Below, one piece after another: positions 1 through 5,573 of a DNA stretch of 7,350 bases. How positions within the stretch are numbered: position 1 is the stretch's first letter; the number at the start of each line of letters is the position of its first letter. A program made the translations under genes and the position numbers. A model generated the notes under the pieces. The model saw only the letters and a program-made list of their open reading frames with translations, did no database searches and was not told where the DNA came from. The DNA is from Acetobacteraceae bacterium (GTDB lineage: Bacteria; Pseudomonadota; Alphaproteobacteria; Acetobacterales; Acetobacteraceae): the NCBI GenBank assembly GCA_019237355.1, contig JAFAHH010000732.1, forward strand, positions 1 through 7,350. The letters are read 5' to 3'.

Positions 1-385
1 TGGTCGGCCCGGCTGGCGCCTGGGCGGGAAGGCACGCGTCGGCTGAACGTGCTAAAAACGCTGGTTAGCTATCGGCCGATCGATCCGGGCAGCGAATGGC
101 GGCTGCATCGGCAGTGGTTCCGGCAAACCGCAATGGGCGATCTGCTGGGCGAGAACTTTGCTGTCGTCGCCAAAGACACTCTGTATCGCTGCCTCGACAA
201 ACTGCTGGCGCAAGGCGGATTTGTTCAATTTCCTGCAGCAACGCTGGAAGACGCTGTTCCAGGCCGAATTCGAAGTGCTGCTTTATGATCTCACCAGCAC
301 GTATTTCGAATGCGATCCGCGGCCGGCCGGCAAGCGGCGCTTTGGCTACAGCCGGGACAAGCGGCCGGATTACGTGCAGGTGGTA
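1..385 (+). pseudogene. IS4/IS1634-type transposase remnant, internal fragment, frameshifted
   Basis: This is an internal piece of a DDE transposase that would once have moved an insertion sequence. The first part reads without stop from base 1 in frame 1 (LNVLKTLVSYRPIDPGSEW..., ending at DKLLA near 210) and resembles the helical N-terminal part of these transposases. Reading then has to move to frame 2 (KADLFNFLQQRW...) from about 209-214. That fits loss of one CA from an ancestral CACAAG, since intact relatives as I remember them read DKLLxHKxxLF. Frame 2 carries the first catalytic Asp in LLYDLTSTYFE (Asp codon 287-289) and then GYSRDKRPDYVQVV. Similarity stops at 385, where a different gene begins. 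The N-terminus lies outside the window; the second Asp, the Glu and the C-terminus are missing. It cannot make an active enzyme. The family call rests on motif recognition, not a database search. Confidence 0.8.
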
Positions 386-578
386 CGCCAGAGCAGCGCT
401 GACAACCGCCTATGGCGCCGGCTTGCGTGCCTCGGAGGTCGTCAGCCTCAAGGTCGAGAACATCGACAGCAGCCGGATGGTGATCCGCGTTGAGCAGGGC
501 AAGGGTCGCAAGGACCGCACGTCATGCTGTCACCGCAGCTGCTCGGCATCTTGCGATCGTATTGGCGCCTGGCCCGCC
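384..578 (+). pseudogene. Tyrosine recombinase (phage-integrase family) remnant
   Basis: This is a fragment of a site-specific tyrosine recombinase. In frame 3 it reads YARAALTTAYGAGLRASEVV and then SLKVENIDSSRMVIRVEQGK-GRKDR. That is the region around the first catalytic Arg (the Arg of GLRASE) and the beta-strand segment with the catalytic Lys (GKGRKDR). A single missing base near 516-520 shifts the continuation to frame 2, which reads HVMLSPQLLGILRSYWRLARP; restoring one C would give DRHVML. Similarity fades after about 578. The C-terminal HxLRH box and the catalytic Tyr are absent, as is the N-terminal SAM-like DNA-binding domain. The wording is close to integrases that accompany IS91-like or Tn-type elements. 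The left end abuts the transposase remnant with no spacer, so this is recombined debris, not a decayed element in place. Confidence 0.8.
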
Positions 579-858
579 CCGATGCTGGGAATCCGGCCTG
601 GGCCGGAGCTTTCTGCGCCACGACGGAGGTCGCCGGGTGAGTGCAACGAGCAGGTTACTCCGCCAGCTCCGCCCGCCGGGACAAACCCGAGCGGAGGCCC
701 TGGGTTAGACTAGGCCCAACGGCAGGCGCTCCGGGTTCGCAATTCGCAAGCGCCGGATCCCATTTTGGACCGCAAGATGTGGGCCCCGGATTGGGGTCCC
801 GGCCTTGGCTCGCCACGCGCGGGCAGCCGGAGCTGGCGCTCGGGACGCCCTTTGGTCC

Positions 859-880
859 CCCATCGCGCTCGCGCGATGGG
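859..880. repeat. Perfect 10-bp inverted repeat with 2-nt spacer
   Basis: The left arm 859-868 (CCCATCGCGC) is the exact reverse complement of 871-880, with only TC between. As RNA, the innermost pairs would open to give a tetraloop on an 8-9 bp stem. No T-run follows on either strand, so it is not a canonical intrinsic terminator. It could be a REP-like element, the processed 3' end of the nusG transcript, or part of an old mobile-element end. Confidence 0.7.
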
Positions 881-937
881 AACCCAGCTGACGCGGGGGC
901 TGACCCGCCGCTCAATGTTCCCTGGCGCCGACCTGTG

Positions 938-955
938 CCGGGCTAAGCGGCCCGG
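938..955 (-). repeat. Hairpin downstream of nusG
   Basis: CCGGGC (938-943) pairs with GCCCGG (950-955) across a 6-nt loop, about 53 bases beyond the nusG stop in the direction of nusG transcription. There is no U-tract on the minus strand after it. It may protect the 3' end or pause polymerase, but I would not call it an intrinsic terminator. Confidence 0.35.
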
Positions 956-1007
956 TCGCAGCGTGCGGTTAATGTTCCGGATAAGAAACGCCGTGGGCGA
1001 TAGCTGC

Positions 1008-1538
1008 TCAGACCTTTTCTACCTGCCCGTATTCCAGCTCCACGGGGGTGGACCGCCCGAAGATCGAGACGCTCACCTTTACCCGGCCCTTCTCCTCATC
1101 CACTTCTTCGACGGTGCCATTGAAGCTGGTGAACGGACCATCCGCGACCCGCACCTGCTCGCCAACTTCGAACAACACCGAGGGGCGCCGATGCTCCACC
1201 CCTTCGCGGGTCTGCTTCAGCATGCGCTCGGCTTCCGCCTCACTGATCGGAGTTGGACGGTTTCGGGTGCCCAAAAACCCCGTCACCTTGGGGGTGTTCT
1301 TGACCAGGTGCCAGGCCTCGTCGCTCAGCTCCATTTTGACGAGGACATAGCCTGGGAAGAATTTGCGCTCCGCATTCACCTTTTGCCCACGCCGCAACTC
1401 GACGACCTCTTCCGAGGGAACGAGCGCCTCTTCGATTTGGTTCTCGAGTCCCTTCTGGGCGGCTTGTTCCTTGATTTGCTGGGCAATCTTCTTTTCAAAA
1501 CCGGAATAGACGTGCACTACGTACCATTTCTTGGCCAT
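1008..1538 (-). CDS. nusG: Transcription termination/antitermination factor NusG
   Basis: NusG binds the clamp of RNA polymerase beta-prime through its N-terminal NGN domain. Through its C-terminal KOW domain it contacts Rho or ribosomal protein S10 (NusE), linking elongation, termination and translation. The 176-aa product is full length for the family. The NGN domain spans about residues 4-112, starting KKWYVVHVYSGFE, with the family block FFPGYVLVKME (60-70) and VTGFLGTR (85-92). The KOW domain spans about 122-176 and shows GEQVRVADGPF (126-136), GTVEEVD (141-147) and SIFGRSTPVELE (158-169). The ATG at 1536-1538 has a strong AAGGAGG 10 nt upstream. It lies immediately downstream of secE and tRNA-Trp on the same strand, the standard order. 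What is unusual is the other side: rplK does not follow, and IS/recombinase debris lies where it should be. The reading frame itself is undamaged. Confidence 0.98.
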   Translation of the reverse strand: MAKKWYVVHVYSGFEKKIAQQIKEQAAQKGLENQIEEALVPSEEVVELRRGQKVNAERKFFPGYVLVKMELSDEAWHLVKNTPKVTGFLGTRNRPTPISEAEAERMLKQTREGVEHRRPSVLFEVGEQVRVADGPFTSFNGTVEEVDEEKGRVKVSVSIFGRSTPVELEYGQVEKV

Positions 1539-1548
1539 TGCTTTTTGG

Positions 1549-1555
1549 CCTCCTT
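1549..1555 (-). promoter_or_regulatory. nusG Shine-Dalgarno overlapping the secE stop
   Basis: AAGGAGG on the minus strand, 10 nt before the nusG ATG. Its first two A residues are the last bases of the secE TAA stop (1554-1556), so the two genes are tightly packed and probably translated from one message. Confidence 0.8.
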
Positions 1556-1745
1556 AAGCCACGCCGAACAGGGCGCGCACTCCGACGCCGATCACCTGAT
1601 CGACCACGAAGAAGAATATGGCGGCGACCGCGGCCATCGCGAGCACCAGCCCGGTGGTGACGAGGGTCTCCCGGCGGGAAGGCCATGTCACCTTCGCCGC
1701 CTCGGCCCGAACCTCGCGCAGGAATTTTGCCGGATTGACCGCCAC
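1554..1745 (-). CDS. secE: Preprotein translocase subunit SecE
   Basis: SecE is the small clamp subunit of the SecYEG protein-conducting channel in the inner membrane. The protein is of the short, single-spanning type. The amphipathic N-terminal helix NPAKFLREVRAEAAKVTWPS (residues 4-23) carries the conserved KVTWPSRRET box. One membrane segment follows at about 32-50 (GLVLAMAAVAAIFFFVVDQ), then a short tail ending LFGVA. I place the start at GTG 1743-1745, giving 63 aa. It has GAGGAG 4 nt upstream and gives MAVNPAKF, a normal family N-terminus. The longer GTG start at 1757 would add four residues (MRSG) made from that same ribosome binding site and has no Shine-Dalgarno of its own. The gene lies between tRNA-Trp and nusG, on what is probably a shared transcript. 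Confidence 0.95.
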   Translation of the reverse strand: MAVNPAKFLREVRAEAAKVTWPSRRETLVTTGLVLAMAAVAAIFFFVVDQVIGVGVRALFGVA

Positions 1746-1792
1746 GCCGCTCCTCACTTGAGTTGCCGAAAGAAAAAATGCCCGGGCCGTGC

Positions 1793-1869
1793 TGGCAGGG
1801 GTGGAGGGTCTCGAACCCCCAGCCTCCGGTTTTGGAGACCGGCGCTCTAGCCAATTGAGCTACACCCCT
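1793..1869 (-). tRNA. trnW: tRNA-Trp (anticodon CCA)
   Basis: A 77-nt cloverleaf including an encoded CCA (1793-1795). The acceptor stem AGGGGTG (1863-1869) pairs with CACCCCT (1797-1803), and the discriminator base is G (1796). The D arm contains TAGCTCAATTGGCTAGAGC. The anticodon stem CCGGT/ACCGG closes the loop CTCCAAA, with anticodon CCA at 1833-1835. The T arm has TTCGAGA between GGGGG and CCCTC (one G-U pair). tRNA-Trp directly upstream of secE-nusG is a common bacterial arrangement. The gene is intact on both sides and shows no att-like duplication. Confidence 0.97.
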
Positions 1870-1896
1870 GCACGACGCCGCCGGTGGCGAACGGGT

Positions 1897-1925
1897 TAGA
1901 AAGGCTGCAGAAGCCCGGGTGTCAA
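1897..1925 (-). promoter_or_regulatory. Sigma70-type promoter for tRNA-Trp-secE-nusG
   Basis: On the minus strand a perfect TTGACA -35 (1920-1925) is followed after 17 nt by TTTCTA (1897-1902), a weak but plausible -10. The predicted start would be near 1890, about 20 nt before the tRNA 5' end. It sits in the 60-bp gap after comF, so the tRNA and translocase genes probably have their own promoter. The call rests on the -35 match, spacing and position; the -10 alone would not be convincing. Confidence 0.6.
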
Positions 1926-1929
1926 GCGT

Positions 1930-2718
1930 TCATTGGGGCGGATCACCCGGCGGGGCTGGCACCCGGGCAGCGGCCAGCACATCCACCTGCCGGGCACCCC
2001 CGGCCAGAAGCGCGGCTGCGCATGCCTCTGCTGTGGCGCCGGATGTCAGCACATCATCGATCAGCAAAACCCGGCGGCCTGCAATGGCCGGGGCCCGACG
2101 GGGGCGTACCATGAAGGCGCCGGTCACCTCGGCCGTACGTTCGGCAGCCGATTTGTCGCCCAGGGATGCTGTTGGCCGGGTGCGGATCAGTGCATCAGGA
2201 ATTACCTTGCGGCCGGCGATCCGGCCGACGGCCCGCGCCAGCAGCGCCGCTTGGTTGTAGCGGCGCCGGAATAAGCGCTTTCGATGCAGCGGCACCGGCG
2301 CCAGCACATCGGCGTCGCGCAGGAGCTCCGACCCGGCCCGCGCCATGTGCGGCGCCAGCGCGCGGGCCAACTCAGTGCGATCCCCGTGCTTGAGCTGTAA
2401 TATGAGGCGGCGCGATTGATGGTCGTAGCGCCAGGCTGCCCGAGCGCGCCGGTACGACGGCGGCGCGGTTCGACAGACGAGGCAAACTCCATCCGGGCCG
2501 CCGTGGTGGCGGCTCGCGAACGGCACACCGCAGTTATTGCAGAATGGCGGTGTAATGAAGCTGACGCCTAGAAAGCACGATGGGCAGAACTGGCCGGGCT
2601 CGTTGGCTGGAGCGTCGCAAGCCACACAGCTGTGCGGCAGGATCATATCGAGCAACACCCGTCCTATGCGGCGGGCAGCTGGACCCGCACGGTGCAGCAC
2701 GGCCGGCGCGTCACTCAC
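1930..2718 (-). CDS. comF: ComF family protein (phosphoribosyltransferase-like)
   Basis: ComF proteins join an N-terminal zinc-ribbon to a type-I phosphoribosyltransferase fold. In competent bacteria they take part in inward DNA transport or in handling incoming single strands; elsewhere the role is unclear. In the 262-aa product, paired cysteines lie at about residues 31/34, 45/48, 60/63 and 79/82 (CVAC, CPSC, CNNC, CLVC). LKHG follows at 109-112, then VLAPVPLHRKRLFRRRYNQA (138-157) and the PRPP-binding loop VLLIDDVLTSGAT (217-229). Family members usually read TxSQTGLSxxERxxNVxGAF before that loop. Here it is TASLGDKSAAERTAEVTGAF, a mild departure. I chose GTG 2716-2718, which overlaps the upstream stop by 8 nt; a TTG at 2724 would add two residues. 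Neither has a clear Shine-Dalgarno, which suggests translational coupling to the rhodanese gene. Confidence 0.92.
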   Translation of the reverse strand: MSDAPAVLHRAGPAARRIGRVLLDMILPHSCVACDAPANEPGQFCPSCFLGVSFITPPFCNNCGVPFASRHHGGPDGVCLVCRTAPPSYRRARAAWRYDHQSRRLILQLKHGDRTELARALAPHMARAGSELLRDADVLAPVPLHRKRLFRRRYNQAALLARAVGRIAGRKVIPDALIRTRPTASLGDKSAAERTAEVTGAFMVRPRRAPAIAGRRVLLIDDVLTSGATAEACAAALLAGGARQVDVLAAARVPAPPGDPPQ

Positions 2719-4312
2719 TGGCAACGCCGAAATTCACTGTGCCTTCTTGCTCGCTCTCCTGCGGCAAGCGGGCTTCCCACGCGAGATAATCGCGCATGGC
2801 CTGCTCCACCCCGGAGCATCGCTGATGCGGCAGCAGAAACACGTCGATACATGCCTTGTCCGGCGGCTGGTTGGGGTCCCGCACGTATGGCCGGCCAAAG
2901 GCATGCCAGGCTTCGGTGCCACCTTCTAGCACCCGTACATCGCCCGTTGTTAAGCCGCGCATCTCTTCTACCGCCAAACTCGCGACGAGACCATCAGGCG
3001 AGGTCAGGACCACGTGCTTGGCCCCGGCCAGGGCCGGCTTCAACACAGCAAGCCTCGTCCGGATTCCCCAGAGCGCGCCGGGGATATGGCCTTCGCGATA
3101 AACAAGGCTGCGCGCGAGATCGACGATAACCGTCTGATCCCCCTTGGCGAGCAGACGGGTGAGACCGGGAACATCGATTGTGGGGACCCCGGCTGGCCTC
3201 GTCGCGTAATCCGGCACGAGACGAGGCGGCGGTTCGCGCGTGCGCGCCTCCTCGAGCCCGCCTTCCACGACGAAGACATCGCGGCATCCCATCTGGCGCA
3301 ACCACGCTCCGGTCATGCGCGCCCGCACGCCTGTGTCGTCCAGCAGGACGATGCGGGAATTGCGCACTGCGACGAAGTCATCTGCTCCAAAGAGAAGGTC
3401 CCCACCGGGCGGCGCATTGCGGCTTCCGGGGCGATGGCCGGCCCGAAACTCGGCCGGGTGCCGGACGTCCAGCACGTAGCAGGTGCGGTTCGAGTCTTCC
3501 TCGAAGCGCACCAGGTCCAGGGCACCGATCACGCCTACCCCGCAGCTTTCGGCGAATGATTGTGCGCGGCTGAGCGCCAGCGCCGCTGTTTTTGGCGGTT
3601 CGTTCGCATATCGCTCGGTACGGTGATGCTCGCAGCGATATCCGGCCAGTTCCCATCCCATAATACCATGAGACAGGGCCATGACCCGATTCGGCACGCC
3701 CGCCCGGCGCAGCGTTTCGGCGCCTAATATGCCCCGCGCCCGCCCCGCTGAGAGGATCACCAGGGTGGTCTTCGGATCAGGCGCTAGATCGCCGATGCGA
3801 TAGGCCAATTCGCCCAATGGCACGTTGACGGCGATGGGGAGGGTCGCGCGCGTAAAGTCCTCGTAGGGGCGGCTGTCGAGAACCAGTACATTCCGTCGCG
3901 CGTCGAGCCAAAATTTCAGCTCTTCGGCGCTTACGTTTTGGGTGCCGTAATGGTGCTCAACCCACCCGGCGAAGGCCTTGGCCAATAGGTGGACACCGAA
4001 GAAGACCCTGTAGCCGGCCGCTTCCCAAGCCTTGACGCCGCCCGTTAGCGTGTAAACATCGCGGCAGCCGACCGCTTCGAGATAGGCTGCCAGTTCCTGA
4101 GCCAGCCCGCGCCCATCATCCACGGTGACAATCCGGGTGGAAAGCCGGGTCAGAAGAGTACTCGCACGCAATTCTCGCCGCGATAAGGGGCACGATACAG
4201 CCCAAAAGAGACGGCCGGTCGCGAACTCGCCTTCCTCGCGCGCGTCGAGGATGGCGAGCTCATGTCCATCCATAATCCAGGCGCGCAGGGTGGCTGGGTT
4301 GATCGGTTGCAT
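2711..4312 (-). CDS. Tetra-rhodanese protein lacking all four catalytic cysteines
   Basis: A 533-aa cytoplasmic protein (no signal peptide or membrane segment) with four rhodanese-like domains in tandem, at about 7-104, 126-228, 260-357 and 376-475, then a tail of roughly 55 residues. Each repeat has the expected layout: an Asp-rich strand before the substrate loop (LDAREEGEF, LDSRPYEDF, LDVRHPAEF, VDLARSLVY), an active-loop strand, and in three of four a GG-x-xAW/GGLEEA-like terminal helix. Active rhodaneses transfer sulfane sulfur through a loop cysteine. Here that position is Asp65 (VTVDDGRG), Ser188 (ILSAGRARG), Asp325 (VLLDDTG) and Ser438 (VLTSPDG). The Ser188 codon is TCA at 3749-3751 (minus). 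Sulfurtransferase activity by the usual mechanism is therefore unlikely; sulfur-compound binding or a regulatory or scaffold role is possible. The ATG at 4310-4312 begins a sequence matching the family N-terminus. It is the first gene of a unit with comF and divergent from the methyltransferase. Confidence 0.9.
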   Translation of the reverse strand: MQPINPATLRAWIMDGHELAILDAREEGEFATGRLFWAVSCPLSRRELRASTLLTRLSTRIVTVDDGRGLAQELAAYLEAVGCRDVYTLTGGVKAWEAAGYRVFFGVHLLAKAFAGWVEHHYGTQNVSAEELKFWLDARRNVLVLDSRPYEDFTRATLPIAVNVPLGELAYRIGDLAPDPKTTLVILSAGRARGILGAETLRRAGVPNRVMALSHGIMGWELAGYRCEHHRTERYANEPPKTAALALSRAQSFAESCGVGVIGALDLVRFEEDSNRTCYVLDVRHPAEFRAGHRPGSRNAPPGGDLLFGADDFVAVRNSRIVLLDDTGVRARMTGAWLRQMGCRDVFVVEGGLEEARTREPPPRLVPDYATRPAGVPTIDVPGLTRLLAKGDQTVIVDLARSLVYREGHIPGALWGIRTRLAVLKPALAGAKHVVLTSPDGLVASLAVEEMRGLTTGDVRVLEGGTEAWHAFGRPYVRDPNQPPDKACIDVFLLPHQRCSGVEQAMRDYLAWEARLPQESEQEGTVNFGVASE

Positions 4313-4657
4313 GCGTTTGGGCCCCGCGCCAGTTTCCGGGGATCTTGTTGCATTTAGGTAAAGCGTGACCGGCGGCCGAGTTTATCTTTCGAACCCGTGC
4401 CAGGCCAGCCGATTCGCTTCGAGTGAGGAAGGCACGTTTCGCCGGGCCGAAGCTATGCGTGAGGCCAGACCAGGACGCTATAGAAATAGAACCAAACACG
4501 CCGCTCAATACCGACCCGGCATTTGATTTGTCACTCGGGAATATTGCCATGGTCACCAAGCTCGACATTCAGCCGCGTTCGCTTCCGCGCGCTAGTATGT
4601 CGTCAACGCAATCGTGGCGTAAGCCAACCTTTGGCCGCCTCTAAGGTTCACCCTATC
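4313..4657. other. Divergent intergenic region between rhodanese and methyltransferase genes
   Basis: 345 bases that must hold the promoters of both flanking genes; I see no clear -35/-10 pair. A hairpin CCCCG (4322-4326) with CGGGG (4337-4341) lies in the rhodanese leader, its nearer arm ending 9 nt before the ATG. A short frame at 4423-4644 (+, GTG start, 73 codons) and a longer minus frame over the same bases both lack recognisable motifs and a good ribosome binding site. I do not call either a gene. An inverted repeat GCTTCG (4416-4421) with CGAAGC (4448-4453) could be an operator but is weak. Confidence 0.5.
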
Positions 4658-5449
4658 GTGAATTCTGGAATCCAGATCTTCGATCGGACGGCAGTGCGCC
4701 AGCACCGGGACCGAGCCGCCCAGAAACTCCCCCAAGTCGTCGACCTACTCCGGGAACTTGCTGGGCGTTTAATCGAGCGATTGGAGGACACGACCCGCCG
4801 GTTTTCCTCGGGTCTGGATATTGGGGGGCGCGGTGCGGTCGCCCCCCTTCTTCGCGCCCGGGGCATCGACGTTATCGCCTGCGACCTCTCTCGGACTATG
4901 GCTGCGCTCAGCGGCGGTCTGATTGTGGTTGCGGATGAAGAGTGGCTGCCATTTGCGCCGGCAAGCTTCGATCTCGTCGTTGCAAGCCTATCCTTGCACT
5001 GGGTTAATGATTTGCCAGGCACGCTGATCCAGATAAGGCGCGCCTTGCGGCCGGGCGGACTGTTTCTGGCGAGCATGCCGTGTCTAGGCACATTAGGCGA
5101 GCTGCGGAAGGCCCTAACCGAAGCCGAATCGGGATTAACCGGTGGCGCTGGACCGCGCGTCTCGCCATTTCCCGACCTGAGCGATTGCGCTGCACTGCTG
5201 CAGCGGGCGGGCTTTGCCATGCCGGTCGCCGATGTGGAGGAGATTCGCCTACGTTACGCTGATCCGATGGCGCTGGTGCGCGAGCTTCGCGCAGCGGGAG
5301 AGGCCAATGCCCTGCGGATGCGGCCTCGGCCCACACCGCCGCGCTACCTATTCCCGGCGGCGCTATCGCAGATGACGGAGGACGATGGTCGGGTCGGAGT
5401 CACTTTGAATCTTGCGGTATTAACTGGCTGGTCGCCGGAGGCGGCGTGA
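4658..5449 (+). CDS. SAM-dependent methyltransferase, BioC/NDUFAF5-like (class I)
   Basis: The 263-aa product matches the alphaproteobacterial relatives of mitochondrial NDUFAF5 and of BioC. It starts with the family opening IFDRTAVRQHRDRAA (7-21). It then has the SAM-binding motif I LDIGGRG (53-59), the acidic residue after strand 2 (Asp76 in ACDLS), ADEEWLPF (92-99), and the signature SLHWVNDLPGTLIQIRRALRPGG (112-134). The later block SPFPDLSDCAALLQRAGF is also typical. The usual C-terminal end after LTGW-P is short here (LTGWSPEAA), without the PLRPGSAK-like tail I expect; the frame is intact, so this looks like natural shortening. NDUFAF5 acts on a complex I subunit, but the bacterial substrate is not known from sequence. 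I chose GTG 4658, with AAGG 11 nt upstream, because upstream residues do not resemble the family. In alphaproteobacteria it is often divergent from comF, as here with the rhodanese gene between. Confidence 0.85.
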   Translation: MNSGIQIFDRTAVRQHRDRAAQKLPQVVDLLRELAGRLIERLEDTTRRFSSGLDIGGRGAVAPLLRARGIDVIACDLSRTMAALSGGLIVVADEEWLPFAPASFDLVVASLSLHWVNDLPGTLIQIRRALRPGGLFLASMPCLGTLGELRKALTEAESGLTGGAGPRVSPFPDLSDCAALLQRAGFAMPVADVEEIRLRYADPMALVRELRAAGEANALRMRPRPTPPRYLFPAALSQMTEDDGRVGVTLNLAVLTGWSPEAA

Positions 5450-5560
5450 TCATGCCCAAATTCGGCCGTCAGATCGCCGAGAAAAGGTCATGATCTAGGG
5501 GCCATTTTGCGGAACTTGACCCGGTCCGCAGCGTAATCAGCATCAATCTTGTTTCGGCGA

Positions 5561-5565
5561 AAGGA
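5561..5565 (+). promoter_or_regulatory. Ribosome binding site fixing the lipoprotein start
   Basis: AAGGA lies 8 nt before ATG 5574 and only 5 nt before the in-frame GTG 5571. The spacing and the stronger codon favour the ATG. A TTGACC at 5516-5521 could be a -35 for this gene, but no matching -10 is evident. Confidence 0.5.
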
Positions 5566-5573
5566 CATTCGTG

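Larger units (their letters stand above)
579..1007. other. Non-coding stretch with several GC-rich stem-loops; expected rplK absent
   Basis: I recognise no gene here. The open frames that cross it have low-complexity Gly/Pro/Arg/Ala composition and no motif. Its left part may be further recombined remains of the recombinase. Stem-loops visible by eye are 667-672 with 691-696 (inner stem 677-680 with 686-689), 781-787 with 793-800 (one bulged T), 842-846 with 855-859, 859-868 with 871-880, 893-897 with 904-908, and 938-943 with 950-955. The octamer AATGTTCC occurs at about 914 and again about 57 bases on. On the minus strand this is the 3' flank of nusG, where rplK would normally follow within a few hundred bases; no rplK start is present. 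Confidence 0.55.

Noticed and set aside
1773..1787. Possible intrinsic terminator between tRNA-Trp and secE (self-complementary GCCCGGGC followed by a T-run on the minus strand)
   Set aside because: The 8-bp palindrome cannot form a hairpin with a loop, and the only alternative stem is 4 bp and uses the tRNA 3' end. Not enough to call a terminator.
765..1850. 361-codon plus-strand frame
   Set aside because: It runs antisense through nusG, secE and part of tRNA-Trp, all clearly real on the minus strand; a shadow produced by GC-rich codon bias.
384..1869. Integrase remnant plus tRNA-Trp as a genomic island integrated at a tRNA
   Set aside because: The recombinase fragment is more than 1 kb from the tRNA, with intact nusG and secE between them, and I see no duplicated tRNA 3' end that could be an att site.
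4423..4644. 73-codon plus-strand frame, and a 102-codon minus frame (4260-4568) over the same bases
   Set aside because: No recognisable motif and no convincing ribosome binding site. The two frames compete on opposite strands, and the minus one overlaps the rhodanese start. More likely chance frames in the divergent promoter region.
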